From Arcobacter nitrofigilis DSM 7299 (GTDB lineage: Bacteria > Campylobacterota > Campylobacteria > Campylobacterales > Arcobacteraceae): a stretch of 64,000 bases of DNA. Positions 51,101 through 61,005 of this stretch are shown here, in pieces. The stretch lies in the NCBI RefSeq assembly GCF_000092245.1, contig NC_014166.1:682001-746000 (forward strand), written 5' to 3'. Below the pieces are notes generated by a model, which worked only from the letters and a program-made list of their open reading frames with translations, had not been told where the DNA came from and made no database searches. The first letter of the stretch is position 1, and each line of letters opens with the position of its first letter. The position numbers were made by a program, and so were the translations under genes.

Positions 51101-52036
51101 TTATTTTACGAATATACTATTAACTGATTCATTATTGTGAATTCTTCTGATTGTTTCCCCAATTATATTTGAAGCAGTCAATACTGTAATTTTATCATGT
51201 TCTTGTTTTAAAGGAATTGTATCAGAAATAACCAATTCATCTAATGCTTCACCATTTTCAAGTCTTTCATACGCAGGACCACTTAATACACCATGTGTAC
51301 AACATGCCATAACAGAGTTTGCGCCTTTATTTTTTAATACTTCCGCAGCTTTTACTAAAGTACCTGCTGTATCTACCATATCATCTACTAAAATTATATC
51401 TTTACCACTTACATCACCTATGATATTCATAACTTCAGATTCATTAGCTTTTTCTCTTCTTTTATCAACAATTACTAAATCATAATTTAGTTTCTCTGCA
51501 TAAGATCTAGCTCGTGCAACTCCACCAATATCAGGACTAGCAATAATTGGATTAGCCAATTTTTTTGATTTAATATAATCAATAAACATAATTGAACCAA
51601 AAAGGTTATCAGCAGGGATATTAAAAAATCCTTGAATTTGTGCTGCATGTAAGTCTATCGTAATTACTCTAGAAATACCAGCCGCTTCTAATAAATCTGC
51701 AACTAATTTTGCAGTAATTGGAACTCTTGGAGCTGCTTTTCTATCTTGTCTTGCATATCCATAGTATGGAATAACAGCAGAAATAGATTTTGCACTTGAT
51801 CTTTTTAATGCATCCACCATAATTAATAGTTCCATCAAATTGTCATTTGTTGGAGCACAGGTTGGTTGGATAATAAATACATCCATTCCTCTTACACTTT
51901 CTGTAATTTTTACAGAAATCTCTCCATCACTAAATTTTGTTAGTTTTGCTGGACTTATTTCGATATTTAAGTATTTTGCAACTTTCTTGGCAAATTCAGG
52001 GTTCGCTGATCCCGTGAATAGTCTATATCCTCTCAT
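51101..52036 (-). CDS. prs: Ribose-phosphate pyrophosphokinase
   Basis: Makes PRPP from ribose-5-phosphate and ATP for nucleotide, histidine and tryptophan synthesis. The 311-residue protein has the flexible N-terminal start YRLFTGSANPEF, FSDGEISVKI, YYGYARQDRKAAPR with catalytic residues, the ATP/Mg motif IDLHAAQIQGFF and the PRPP-binding loop DIILVDDMVDTAGTL. It follows the mnmA pair and is probably transcribed from the same strand, 74 bases after the second mnmA stop. The start agrees with the conserved N-terminus. Confidence 0.97.
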   Translation of the reverse strand: MRGYRLFTGSANPEFAKKVAKYLNIEISPAKLTKFSDGEISVKITESVRGMDVFIIQPTCAPTNDNLMELLIMVDALKRSSAKSISAVIPYYGYARQDRKAAPRVPITAKLVADLLEAAGISRVITIDLHAAQIQGFFNIPADNLFGSIMFIDYIKSKKLANPIIASPDIGGVARARSYAEKLNYDLVIVDKRREKANESEVMNIIGDVSGKDIILVDDMVDTAGTLVKAAEVLKNKGANSVMACCTHGVLSGPAYERLENGEALDELVISDTIPLKQEHDKITVLTASNIIGETIRRIHNNESVNSIFVK

Positions 52037-52110
52037 GATTTTCCTTAGGGTTATGTTTAATAATTTTTTTGGATTATAGCTAAAACTTCATAAAAATTAC
52101 TTAGTGCAGA

Positions 52111-53151
52111 TTAATTTGTCTCCTTAATCCATGCACTACCAATTACTTTTTGATTATCATAAAATACTGCTAATTGACCAGTAGCTACACCAAAAACAGG
52201 CTCTTTTAGTGAAATATTTACTTTGTTATCTTCAATTTTTATTTCACATGGTGTTGAAGTTGTTCTATATCTTAGTTTTACAGTACAAGTTAGTTCTTTT
52301 TCATCAACAAACATGTTTAGATTATCTGCTATTACATTATTAACTTCAAGAGCTTCTTTTTTACCCACAACAATAGTATTATCTTTTGGATTTAATTTAG
52401 TTACAAAGTGAGGTTCATGGGCACCATTAACTGAAAAGCCTCTTCTTTTACCAATTGTATAGTGAGCATAACCTTTATGTTCACCTATTACATTTCCTTT
52501 TTCATCTAAAACATTTCCTGGTACATCTATATTTGCATGTCTTTTTACAACATCAGTATAAACAGTTTCAACAAAACAGATTTCTTGTGATTCGTTTTTT
52601 TCTGTAATTCTTTTGTATGCAGAGTCTAGTTCAGCACCAAATTTTACGATGTCTTCTTTTTTATAAGTACTTAGTGGAAACATCATAAAAGGAAGTGCTT
52701 CTTTAGGTACTTGAGATAAAAAATAACTTTGATCTTTTGTTTTATCATCAGCTTCATAAAAAAACTCACCATCTGTTTTTGCATAGTGTCCAGTTGCAAG
52801 ATAGCTTGCTCCATGTTCTTTTGCAAAATCTAACATTGCACCAAATTTGATTTGTTTATTACATTTAACACAAGGGTTAGGAGTAGTTCCCTCTAAGTAT
52901 GAGTCTACAAAATAATCATAAACTTCAGCTGTAAATTTATCTGCCAAATCTAAGATATGATATTTTATACCTAAGAAAGCAGCTACATCTTCGATATATT
53001 CTAAATTTTTTTCATGATAACCATCTGTTCTATTATGAAGTTTTAAGTATACACCTTCAACTTCATAACCCTCTTTTTGTAACATGTAAGCTGTAACTGA
53101 AGAGTCAATTCCTCCACTCATGCCTACCATTACTTTTTTAATTTCACTCAT
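52111..53151 (-). CDS. mnmA: MnmA-family tRNA 2-thiouridylase, first paralogue
   Basis: Adds sulphur to uridine 34 of tRNAs for Lys, Glu and Gln. The 346-residue protein has the P-loop MSGGIDSSV (residues 11-19) and cysteines PNPCVKCNKQ (C94, C97) and QEICFVE. It has the ATP/tRNA-contact GHYAKT and DQSYFLS, and the C-terminal beta-barrel with TIGKRRGFSV. It is eight bases downstream of a second, clearly different mnmA. Whether both have the same tRNA substrate is unknown; the extra CxxC in the middle is a difference from the canonical copy. Confidence 0.85.
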   Translation of the reverse strand: MSEIKKVMVGMSGGIDSSVTAYMLQKEGYEVEGVYLKLHNRTDGYHEKNLEYIEDVAAFLGIKYHILDLADKFTAEVYDYFVDSYLEGTTPNPCVKCNKQIKFGAMLDFAKEHGASYLATGHYAKTDGEFFYEADDKTKDQSYFLSQVPKEALPFMMFPLSTYKKEDIVKFGAELDSAYKRITEKNESQEICFVETVYTDVVKRHANIDVPGNVLDEKGNVIGEHKGYAHYTIGKRRGFSVNGAHEPHFVTKLNPKDNTIVVGKKEALEVNNVIADNLNMFVDEKELTCTVKLRYRTTSTPCEIKIEDNKVNISLKEPVFGVATGQLAVFYDNQKVIGSAWIKETN

Positions 53152-53159
53152 ATCTTGTC

Positions 53160-54290
53160 CTATGCATAGTAATTACTTATAAATCCTCCACCAAGACAAT
53201 AATCACCCTCATATAAAACAAGACTTTGTCCTAAAGTTACAGCTCTTTGTGGCTTGTCAAATTGTACGAGAACTTTGTCCCCAGTAACTTCTGTTACAGT
53301 ACAAGCTTGTTTTTGTTGACGATAACGAATTTGTGCCATTAATTTATCACCAACTTTAGGTGCTTCTTCTAATACCCAATGCATATGACTAGCTTCAACA
53401 CTTTGGTTCATAAGTAAGGGATGATTGGTATCTTGCACAACTGTTAAGGTATTATCTTCCATATTTTTTTTGGCTGCATACCATGGATTATGAATGTGAT
53501 TAGCTGTTTCAGTCTCTTTAATACCTCCAAGTCCAATACCTTTTCTTTGCCCTAAGGTGTAACAAATAAGACCTTTATGTCTTCCTAATACTTTTCCATT
53601 TTCATCTACAATATCACCTGGAATTGCTTTTAAATGTTGTGTAATAAATTCATCAAATCTCTGGTTACCTATAAAACATATACCCGTACTATCTTTTTTA
53701 TCACTAACTGGAAGATTGTGAAGTCTAGCTATTTCTCTAACTTCTTTTTTAGTTAAATCTCCAAGAGGAAACATAGCATGTGATAGTTGTTCACTTGATA
53801 GTGCATGTAAAAAATAACTTTGATCTTTTGAACTATCTTTTGGAGTATCAAGTACATAGTGGTCTTTGTATTTAGCTATTTTTGCATAATGACCAGTTGC
53901 AATCACATCTGCACCCATTTTTTTTGCTTCATTTAAAAATACATTAAATTTAATCTCACGATTACAAAGTATATCTGGATTTGGAGTAAGACCTTTTTTT
54001 AAACCTTCTAAAAATACATCAAACACTTTAGTTCTGTACTCTTCAACAAAATCTTTACCAAGTACCTCTATGCCTATTAGTTCACCTACTTTTTTTGCAT
54101 CTTCAAATTCTATACGATTGGGGCATTGGCTACCTTTGATTCCATACTCCCAATTACGCATAAATAAGCCTATTACATCATAGCCTTGTTGTTTTAGCAG
54201 TAAAGCAGTAACTGAAGAGTCAACACCACCAGACATACCTACAACTACTTTTTTTTTACCTGCAGGCAGGATTCCATTTTTTTCCACCAT
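53160..54290 (-). CDS. mnmA: tRNA 2-thiouridylase MnmA, second paralogue (canonical motifs)
   Basis: A 376-residue MnmA with P-loop MSGGVDSSV (19-27), first catalytic cysteine in NPDILCNREIKF (C109), ATP-binding GHYAKI and DQSYFLHAL, second cysteine in DSTGICFIGNQRF and the YTLGQRKGIGLGG barrel. These match E. coli MnmA more closely than the neighbour, so this is the likely main enzyme. It is followed by the other paralogue after eight bases and preceded by folK. Confidence 0.93.
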   Translation of the reverse strand: MVEKNGILPAGKKKVVVGMSGGVDSSVTALLLKQQGYDVIGLFMRNWEYGIKGSQCPNRIEFEDAKKVGELIGIEVLGKDFVEEYRTKVFDVFLEGLKKGLTPNPDILCNREIKFNVFLNEAKKMGADVIATGHYAKIAKYKDHYVLDTPKDSSKDQSYFLHALSSEQLSHAMFPLGDLTKKEVREIARLHNLPVSDKKDSTGICFIGNQRFDEFITQHLKAIPGDIVDENGKVLGRHKGLICYTLGQRKGIGLGGIKETETANHIHNPWYAAKKNMEDNTLTVVQDTNHPLLMNQSVEASHMHWVLEEAPKVGDKLMAQIRYRQQKQACTVTEVTGDKVLVQFDKPQRAVTLGQSLVLYEGDYCLGGGFISNYYA

Positions 54291-54332
54291 TATCTTCCTT
54301 AAAAAAGTTCCTTTTTAAAGGGAACCATATAT

Positions 54333-54824
54333 TTAATAACTTCTTTTATACATATATTTTAAAGGAATAATCACTGATTCTCTATTTGCCCAGTCTTTAT
54401 GAGGAATAATAAGTTTTTCTGTATTTATTTTTTTATTATCAAAAAATATTATATCAATATCTAAGGTTCTAGGCGCATCTTGAAAGGACCGCTTTCTTCC
54501 AAATTTTTTTTCATATCTTTGCATAATTTTTAGTAAATCATTAGCACAAAGATTTGATTTAAGTCGAATTATACCATTTAAAAAATATTTTTGCTCCAAA
54601 TAACCAAAAGGAGGATTTAAAAGTAGGGGAGAAGTTTCTAATAAATCAAATCTTGAATCTTTTAATAAACATAAAAACAATTTATCAAATAATTGTTTTG
54701 TATTTCCTATATTTCCCCCAATACCTAGAGTTATTAGATATTTTTTATTTGAATCTTGTTTTATAAATCGAGGATAATTTGGAGTAAAAAAAAGTGTCAA
54801 ATCTTTATTTATATCTTTTTTCAT
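54333..54824 (-). CDS. folK: 2-amino-4-hydroxy-6-hydroxymethyldihydropteridine pyrophosphokinase
   Basis: Folate pathway enzyme that transfers pyrophosphate to the hydroxymethylpterin. The 163-residue protein has TLGIGGNIGNTKQLFDKLF, the pterin region PLLLNPPFGYLEQKYFLNG, GRKRSFQDAPRTLDIDIIFF (metal-binding acidic pair and substrate loop) and the final PHKDWANRESVIIPL. Length is normal. An N-terminal extension of about 30 residues precedes the family core. It is 42 bases upstream of the mnmA pair. Confidence 0.93.
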   Translation of the reverse strand: MKKDINKDLTLFFTPNYPRFIKQDSNKKYLITLGIGGNIGNTKQLFDKLFLCLLKDSRFDLLETSPLLLNPPFGYLEQKYFLNGIIRLKSNLCANDLLKIMQRYEKKFGRKRSFQDAPRTLDIDIIFFDNKKINTEKLIIPHKDWANRESVIIPLKYMYKRSY

Positions 54825-54903
54825 AATTTCCTTAAATAATCTTTAGTAAAACACTCAAGAAAGTGCCTATTTTCCAATAAAACAAACTGAATAATCTAGA
54901 AGA

Positions 54904-55926
54904 TTATAGTATTACAGCCTTTCCATTTTTCATTACAATTGTATCTTCGATTCTTACTCCAAATTCATTTGGAAGGTAAATTCCAGGTTCAATTGTAAAA
55001 ACCATATTGTCTTCAATAATTACATCAGATTTAGAGTTAATATATGGATGTTCATGGATATCAAGTCCTACTCCATGTCCAGTGCTGTGAATAAAATATT
55101 TTCCAAAACCAGCCTTTTCAATAACACTTCTTGTTAGATTATCTATATCTTTAGCTTTCATTCCTACTTTTGCATTTTCTATTGCATTTAGTTGGGCTTT
55201 ATAAACTAAGTCATAGATTTTTTGTTGTTTTTTTGATTTGAATTTTTGTTTTCTAGAAAAGTTTAATTCATCACCAAAAGATGCAGTACAAGTTCTATCA
55301 GAACAATATCTTTTGTATTTCACCCCAGCATCAACCAAAAGTAAATCATTTTTTTGTAATTTTTTACTTGTAGGAAGAGCGTGTGGTTTTGCTGCATTTT
55401 CATTAATAGCAATGATTGGATCAAAACTTAAGTCATATTTTCCCATATTTTTATATGCTTCTACTGCTTTAAAATGAAGCAAGGTCTCTTTTTTATTTAG
55501 ACCATTTTTATTGATATATTTTGCAAGTCTTTCAAAACCATTTCTTCCGATTTTGGCAGCTTTTTTCAAAATAGCAATCTCATCATCTGTTTTAATGACT
55601 CTTTTTAGATGGGAAAAATTTACTTGGTTTGTAAAGTTTACTTTTAAATTTTCTGTTAATTTGTTAAATTTATTATATGTAAAATCATTGCCATCAAAGA
55701 TTATCTCTTTTATTTTTTCTTTTGTTAATATCTCTTGTGCACTTTTTATTAAGTCACTACTTTCTATTACTTCTGTATTTTTAACTTTCTCTTTTGCTTC
55801 TATTGTATATCTAGCATCAGTGATAAAAAAAGATTCATTTCCTAGTTTTATAAAAATCACATTATCGCAAGAGTAGTTGCATTCATAATAAATCGCATTT
55901 TCATTTGTTAGTATATAATTGCTCAC
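54904..55926 (-). CDS. M24-family aminopeptidase (Xaa-Pro type)
   Basis: A 340-residue metallopeptidase of the pita-bread fold. Metal ligands are visible in [19 protein letters not shown] (Asp pair), [17 protein letters not shown] (His), TIEPGIYLP (Glu) and [10 protein letters not shown] (Glu). The N-terminal domain is short, as in PepQ/PepP-like Campylobacterota proteins. It lies head-to-head with aroQ. Exact substrate (dipeptide or peptide ending Xaa-Pro) is an inference from the family. Confidence 0.9.
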   Translation of the reverse strand: MSNYILTNENAIYYECNYSCDNVIFIKLGNESFFITDARYTIEAKEKVKNTEVIESSDLIKSAQEILTKEKIKEIIFDGNDFTYNKFNKLTENLKVNFTNQVNFSHLKRVIKTDDEIAILKKAAKIGRNGFERLAKYINKNGLNKKETLLHFKAVEAYKNMGKYDLSFDPIIAINENAAKPHALPTSKKLQKNDLLLVDAGVKYKRYCSDRTCTASFGDELNFSRKQKFKSKKQQKIYDLVYKAQLNAIENAKVGMKAKDIDNLTRSVIEKAGFGKYFIHSTGHGVGLDIHEHPYINSKSDVIIEDNMVFTIEPGIYLPNEFGVRIEDTIVMKNGKAVIL

Positions 55927-55989
55927 TTATTTAGCCTTAACTATAATTTGAATATAATCATAGCTAAATTTTACACAAGGAAAAATAAT

Positions 55990-56472
55990 ATGAAAATTGC
56001 GGTAATTCAAGGTCCAAACATAAATATGTTAGGTGTAAGAGAACAACACATCTATGGACCTATGACTTTAGACCAAATTCATCAAGGTATGAAAGAGCAA
56101 GCTTCTCAAAATGGAATAGAATTAGAATTTTTTCAATCAAACCTAGAAGGTGAAATTGTAGATAAAATTCAAGAGTGTTTAGGTGAAACTGATGGTATTA
56201 TTATAAATCCAGCTGCTTATACTCACTCATCAATTGCTATTGCTGATGCTCTTTCAGCTGTAAATTTACCAACAGTTGAAGTACATATTTCAAATATATA
56301 TAAAAGAGAAGAGTTTAGACAAAAGTCAATTACTGCTGCTAGTAGTACAGGTGTTATTGCTGGGTTTGGACCATTTGGTTATCACTTAGCACTTATTTCA
56401 TTAGGTCAAATTATTAGTGAAGTAAAAGCTATGGAAAAAGCAAGAGCAGAACAACAAGCTGCTAAAGCGTAA
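55990..56472 (+). CDS. aroQ: 3-dehydroquinate dehydratase, type II
   Basis: Third step of the shikimate pathway. The 160-residue type II enzyme starts [15 protein letters not shown], with the active loop [23 protein letters not shown] and [15 protein letters not shown] typical of the dodecameric family. An in-frame ATG at 55948 would add 14 non-conserved residues; ATG 55990 with AAGG nine bases before is preferred. It is followed after two bases by an amidohydrolase gene, as in other Campylobacterota. Confidence 0.95.
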   Translation: MKIAVIQGPNINMLGVREQHIYGPMTLDQIHQGMKEQASQNGIELEFFQSNLEGEIVDKIQECLGETDGIIINPAAYTHSSIAIADALSAVNLPTVEVHISNIYKREEFRQKSITAASSTGVIAGFGPFGYHLALISLGQIISEVKAMEKARAEQQAAKA

Positions 56473-56474
56473 GT

Positions 56475-57701
56475 ATGAAAATATTAAAAGCCTCTTGGCT
56501 TATATGTGTCGATGAAAATAGCACTATCATAAAAGATGGTGCTATTTTATTTGATGAAAAGATTAAAGATTTTGGGGAAATAGAGTCTTTAAAAGCTAAA
56601 TATAAAGACTTAGAGGTAGAAGATTTAGGTGTTAATACAGTTCTAATGCCAGGTCTTATTAATTCACATATTCATTTAGAATTCTCTTCAAATAGTACAA
56701 GCTTATCTTATGGAAACTTTATGTCATGGTTAAACTCTGTTATTATAAATAGAGAAGCTTTGATAGAAAAAAGTAGTACAACTCTTATAAATACAAAACT
56801 TAATGAGATGTTAAAAGGTGGGACTACTACAATAGGTGCTATTAGTTCATATGGTTTTGAAATAGAAGCTTGTACAAAAACACCAATAAATACTGTTTTA
56901 TTTTCTGAAGTAATTGGAAGTAAAGCAGATATGATTGATACTCTTTTTACTGATTTTAAAGCAAGATTAGAAAGTGCTAAAAAAAGTGCTTCTAAGAGTT
57001 TTATTCCAGCTATTGCTATACATTCACCTTATTCTGTACACCCTTTTTTAGTAAGAGAATCACTTAGACTTGCAAAAGAAGAAAACTTAAATGTTAGTGC
57101 ACATTTTTTAGAATCAATTGAAGAGTTTGATTGGTTACATAAAGATGAGGGGAAATTTTTAGAGTTTTTTAAAAACTTTTTAGGACAAGAAAAAAGTGCA
57201 ACAAAACCTATGGAGTTTTTACAACAGTTTTCTGGTATAAAAAATTTATCTTTTACACATTGTGTGGAAGCTAGTGATAATGACTTAGAAAAAATCAAAG
57301 AATTGGGTGCTGTGATTAATCACTGCCCCACATCAAATAGAGTTTTAAATAACAAAAGATTAGAAATAGAGAAGTTAAAAGATATAACTTATGCTATTGG
57401 TACAGATGGACTTAGTTCAAATAACTCTTTGCAAATGTTTGATGAACTTAGAAATGCTCTTATGATACATACAAATTTAAATATAAATGAGCTATCAGTT
57501 GATTTAATAAAAGCTGCAACACTAAATGGTGCAAAAGCTTTAGGATTAAATAAAGGTAGAATAAAACAAGGATGTGATGCAGATATAATTGTATGTAAAC
57601 TTCCAGATGAAGTTAAAAATGAAGAAGAGCTTTGTACTCAAATCATTTTACATACAAAAGAAGTACAAAATGTCTATATAAATGGAGAAAAACATGTTTG
57701 A
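56475..57701 (+). CDS. Amidohydrolase, aminofutalosine-deaminase family
   Basis: A 408-residue metal-dependent hydrolase of the amidohydrolase superfamily. Metal-site motifs are PGLINSHIHLEFS (His-x-His), IHSPYSVHP, VSAHFLES, THCVEASDNDL and GTDGLSSNNSLQMFDE. This resembles the family annotated as aminofutalosine or adenosine-type deaminases. Campylobacterota usually cleave aminofutalosine by MTAN, so the true substrate is doubtful. Two bases after aroQ; overlaps sppA by eight bases with the chosen sppA start. Confidence 0.83.
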   Translation: MKILKASWLICVDENSTIIKDGAILFDEKIKDFGEIESLKAKYKDLEVEDLGVNTVLMPGLINSHIHLEFSSNSTSLSYGNFMSWLNSVIINREALIEKSSTTLINTKLNEMLKGGTTTIGAISSYGFEIEACTKTPINTVLFSEVIGSKADMIDTLFTDFKARLESAKKSASKSFIPAIAIHSPYSVHPFLVRESLRLAKEENLNVSAHFLESIEEFDWLHKDEGKFLEFFKNFLGQEKSATKPMEFLQQFSGIKNLSFTHCVEASDNDLEKIKELGAVINHCPTSNRVLNNKRLEIEKLKDITYAIGTDGLSSNNSLQMFDELRNALMIHTNLNINELSVDLIKAATLNGAKALGLNKGRIKQGCDADIIVCKLPDEVKNEEELCTQIILHTKEVQNVYINGEKHV

Positions 57702-58581
57702 TTTTTTTAAAAAGATTTTTACACCAATAATTGCTATTTTAGATTTTATAACTAAATATTTTAAAACAATAGTTTTTTTAACTATTATTTATTTTATCGT
57801 AAGTTCAAATACCACTTCATCAATAAGTTCAGTTGAAGATAATGCAAACTTACAAAAAATAGAGTTAGCAGGACCAATTTTAAATGTTGATAAAGTTTTA
57901 GATGAGATAAATAAAGCTAAAGCCAATCGAAATATAAAAGGAGTTTTATTAGTAGTTAATTCTCCTGGTGGTTCAGTTGCTCCTTCAGTTGAATTATCAT
58001 ATGCAATAAAAGAGTTAAGAGCTGTTAAACCAGTGGTTGCGTATGCAAGTGGTGTAATGGCTAGTGGAAGTTATTATGCTTCTATTTGGGCAAATAAAAT
58101 TATTGCAAATCCAGGTAGTATGGTTGGCTCTATTGGAGTTATATTCCAAGGTGCAAATGTTGAAGAGTTAATGAAAAAGATTGGTGTTTCAACACAAACA
58201 ATAAAAGCTGGAAAATATAAAGAAGCTGGAACTTTCTCAAGAGCATGGAATGAGAGTGAAAAAGAAGAGTTAGAATCAGTTATTTCAGATACTTATGACA
58301 TGTTTATAACAGATGTCGCAAAGGCAAGAAGACTAAAAAAACAAGACAATGAAAAATATGCAAATGCACATATTTTTACAGCAAGACAAGCTAAGAAAGT
58401 AGGGTTAATTGATGAGGTTGGCACAATTAGTATTGCTAAAAATGAACTTTATAAAATCTCAAAAGTTAGAAATCCTGTTTGGAATAAACAAGATAAATTT
58501 GATAAATTTATTGATAGAATAGTTAGTGAAACTATTACTAACTTTTCATTGAAGTTCAATGACGGTTTAAAAGCCTACTAA
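57694..58581 (+). CDS. sppA: Signal peptide peptidase SppA-like protease (membrane)
   Basis: A 295-residue single-pass inner-membrane serine protease with an N-terminal helix near residues 24-40 and the S49/ClpP-like fold. GVMASGSYYASIWANKI carries the nucleophile Ser and GKYKEAGTFSRAW the lysine base, together the SppA Ser-Lys dyad. It removes cleaved signal peptides. ATG 57694 is preferred over 57682 because GGAG lies six bases before. Followed by repeat copy B and a strong terminator. Confidence 0.9.
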   Translation: MFDFFKKIFTPIIAILDFITKYFKTIVFLTIIYFIVSSNTTSSISSVEDNANLQKIELAGPILNVDKVLDEINKAKANRNIKGVLLVVNSPGGSVAPSVELSYAIKELRAVKPVVAYASGVMASGSYYASIWANKIIANPGSMVGSIGVIFQGANVEELMKKIGVSTQTIKAGKYKEAGTFSRAWNESEKEELESVISDTYDMFITDVAKARRLKKQDNEKYANAHIFTARQAKKVGLIDEVGTISIAKNELYKISKVRNPVWNKQDKFDKFIDRIVSETITNFSLKFNDGLKAY

Positions 58582-58584
58582 AAA

Positions 58585-58705
58585 AACAAATTTAGTTCTT
58601 TAATCTATTTCATAACTCAGCGTTAGAGAACTAAATTTACTTAGTCACATACTACTCGTTTGCTCCTTCACAAATTTAACTCTCTGCCTTGATTTACTTT
58701 AGAAG
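58585..58705 (-). repeat. Palindromic intergenic repeat, copy B
   Basis: Read on the - strand, this gap contains TCAAGGCA, an AGAGAGTTAAATTT arm, GGAGC, GTATGTGA, an AAATTTAGTTCTCT arm, AACGC and AGAT. These are the same ordered blocks as copy A (48036-48138) with diverged stems. On the + strand AAATTTAGTTCTTT at 58588 can also pair with AGAGAACTAAATTT, giving an alternative hairpin. Both copies sit between converging genes. Confidence 0.65.
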
Positions 58706-58723
58706 ATATAGTAAATTTTATAT

Positions 58724-58761
58724 AAAAAAGGGGCAAGAATAAAAATTCTTACCCCTTTTTT
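58724..58761. terminator. Bidirectional terminator between sppA and ackA
   Basis: AAAAAAGGGG, AAGAAT, an AAAA loop, ATTCTT and CCCCTTTTTT form a long stem with one mismatch. The G/C clamp with flanking A and T runs is classic for both strands, and the stem sits 17 bases from the end of ackA. Confidence 0.9.
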
Positions 58762-58778
58762 ATTTTCTTTTTAAGTAA

Positions 58779-59978
58779 TTATCTAGATTCTGTAACTACT
58801 TTAAATGTATCATTTGCAATTACATACTCTTCATTTGTAGGAATTACAAAGATTCTTGAAGCTGAACCATTTGTTGCTATATCTCTAGCAACTTTTGATC
58901 TTTTGTTGTTTTTAACAGGGTCTAAAACTAATCCCATAGCATCAAGACCTGCACAAACTTTTTCTCTGATTAGTGCTGCATTTTCACCAATACCACCTGT
59001 GAAACATAACGCATCAACACCATCAAGTGCTGCAACATAAGAACCAACATATTTTTTGATATTGTATGCAACCATATCAACAGCTAATCTACATCTTTCA
59101 TCACCATTTTGCATACCCTCAAGTACTTCTCTTAAATCTGATGATTTTCCAGAAATACCTAAAATACCTGATTTTTTGTTCATAATATCAAGTGCTTCTT
59201 CTATAGTCATGTTTTCTTGATGCATCATATATTGTAAAGCTCCAGCACCAACATCTCCAGATCTAGTACCCATCATAAGACCTTGAACAGGAGTTAATCC
59301 CATAGAAGTATCAATACACTTACCATCATGTACAGCAGAAACAGAAGAGCCATTTCCTAAATGACATACGATGATTCTAGTATTATGTTTTCTATCTAAC
59401 ATTTGTCTAGCTTCATTTGATACAAAGAAGTGACTAGTACCGTGGAAACCATATTTTCTAATACCATGTTTAGTATATTGGTCATAAGGAAGAGCATACA
59501 TATAAGCATAATCTGGCATTGTTTGGTGGAATGCTGTATCAAATACTGCAACATTTGGTTTACCAGGCATAAGTTCTTGACAAATTTCCATACCTAAAAT
59601 ATTTGCTGGATTGTGTAATGGAGCAAGAGGTATAAGTTTTTTCATAGTCTCAATTACTCTATCATTTACTAAAATTGAAGCTGAGAATTCTTCTCCCCCA
59701 TGTACAGCTCTATGTCCTATTGCTTCAATGTCATTGATTGAATCAATAACTTTACCTTCCCCCGAAGTTAAAGTTGATAAAACTGCTTCAATAGCTTCTT
59801 TGTGAGTTGGCATAGCAATATCAAGTTTTAACTCTTTATCTTCACTATACTCATGTTTTAATACCCCATCAATACCTATTCTTTCACAAATACCTGATGC
59901 AAAAACTTTTTTAATAATCGGATTCATTAATTGATATTTTAATGATGAACTTCCTGCGTTTAAGATGAATACTAACAT
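58779..59978 (-). CDS. ackA: Acetate kinase, first paralogue
   Basis: Converts acetyl phosphate plus ADP to acetate and ATP (reversible). The 399-residue protein shows the actin-fold signature NAGSSSLKYQLM at residues 7-18, GHRAVHGGEEFS, KYGFHGTSHFF, VCHLGNGSSV and FTGGIGENAALIRE. It is 28 bases downstream of pta, so it is the standard pta-ackA pair. It ends before a strong terminator. Confidence 0.97.
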   Translation of the reverse strand: MLVFILNAGSSSLKYQLMNPIIKKVFASGICERIGIDGVLKHEYSEDKELKLDIAMPTHKEAIEAVLSTLTSGEGKVIDSINDIEAIGHRAVHGGEEFSASILVNDRVIETMKKLIPLAPLHNPANILGMEICQELMPGKPNVAVFDTAFHQTMPDYAYMYALPYDQYTKHGIRKYGFHGTSHFFVSNEARQMLDRKHNTRIIVCHLGNGSSVSAVHDGKCIDTSMGLTPVQGLMMGTRSGDVGAGALQYMMHQENMTIEEALDIMNKKSGILGISGKSSDLREVLEGMQNGDERCRLAVDMVAYNIKKYVGSYVAALDGVDALCFTGGIGENAALIREKVCAGLDAMGLVLDPVKNNKRSKVARDIATNGSASRIFVIPTNEEYVIANDTFKVVTESR

Positions 59979-60006
59979 AAATAAAACTCCTTTGTTTGAT
60001 TGTTAA

Positions 60007-61005
60007 TTATTTTACTACTTGAGTTGCTGTAATAGCTACTAAATTTGAAATATCTTCAATAGAACAACCTCTTGAAAGGTCATTTACTGGTTTATTTAGA
60101 CCTTGAACGATAGGTCCATGTGCTGCAGCCCCTGCAAATCTTTGTACTAATTTATATCCTATATTTCCAGATTGTAAATCAGGGAATACTAAAACATTAG
60201 CCTTTCCAGCTACTTTTGAACCTGGTGCTTTTGAAGCCCCCACCGCTTCAATTATTGCAGCATCTGCTTGCATTTCACCATCAAAAGAGAAATCAACATT
60301 TCTCTCTTCTAAAATATCACAAGCAAATTGAACTTTATCAACTAAAGGATGTTTTGCACTACCTTTTGTAGAAAAAGATAACATTGCAACTCTTGGTTCT
60401 AATCCAACAACACTTTTTGCAGTTGCTGCTGTTGCACTTGCAATATCTGCTAATTGTTGAGCATTTGGCTCTGGATTTACAGCACAATCTGCAAATAAAA
60501 TAAGTCCATTATCTCCAAATTTACCATCGGCAGTTTCCATAATAAATGTAGAAGAAACAGTATTTATTCCTGGTGCTGTTTTAATAACTTGTATTGCAGC
60601 TCTTAGAACATCTGCTGTTGGAGAATTTGAACCTGCAACTAAACCATCAGCATCCCCAAGTCTTACCATCATACATCCAAAGAACCTAGGCTCAGTTGTC
60701 ATGATTTCTCTAGCTTCTTCTTCTGATAATCCCTTAGATTTTCTAAGTTGAACTAATTCATCTACATATTTATCTAAATCCTTAAAAGATTTTGGATTTA
60801 CAATAGAGGCTCCATCAATATTTACATCGCATGCTTTTGCATCTGCCTTGATTTTGTCCTCATCCCCAATCAAAATTATATTCGCAGTTTTATCTTTTAA
60901 AACTTGCTGTGTTGCTTTTAGAACTCTTTCATCTTCAGATTCTGGAAGAACGATAGTCCTTAATTCCTCTTTGGCTTTTGACTTAATACTCTCAATTAGA
61001 CCCAT
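60007..61005 (-). CDS. pta: Phosphate acetyltransferase
   Basis: Interconverts acetyl-CoA and acetyl phosphate. At 332 residues it is the short, catalytic-domain-only form; E. coli Pta is about 700 residues with an added N-terminal domain. Motifs: IVLPESEDERVLKA, GCMMVRLGDADGLVAGS, AVNPEPNAQQLADI and LVFPDLQSGNIGYKLVQR. It lies upstream of ackA and could handle acetyl-CoA from ethanolamine. The 233 bases between pta and the CowN-like gene are AT-rich with no feature I can identify. Confidence 0.96.
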   Translation of the reverse strand: MGLIESIKSKAKEELRTIVLPESEDERVLKATQQVLKDKTANIILIGDEDKIKADAKACDVNIDGASIVNPKSFKDLDKYVDELVQLRKSKGLSEEEAREIMTTEPRFFGCMMVRLGDADGLVAGSNSPTADVLRAAIQVIKTAPGINTVSSTFIMETADGKFGDNGLILFADCAVNPEPNAQQLADIASATAATAKSVVGLEPRVAMLSFSTKGSAKHPLVDKVQFACDILEERNVDFSFDGEMQADAAIIEAVGASKAPGSKVAGKANVLVFPDLQSGNIGYKLVQRFAGAAAHGPIVQGLNKPVNDLSRGCSIEDISNLVAITATQVVK

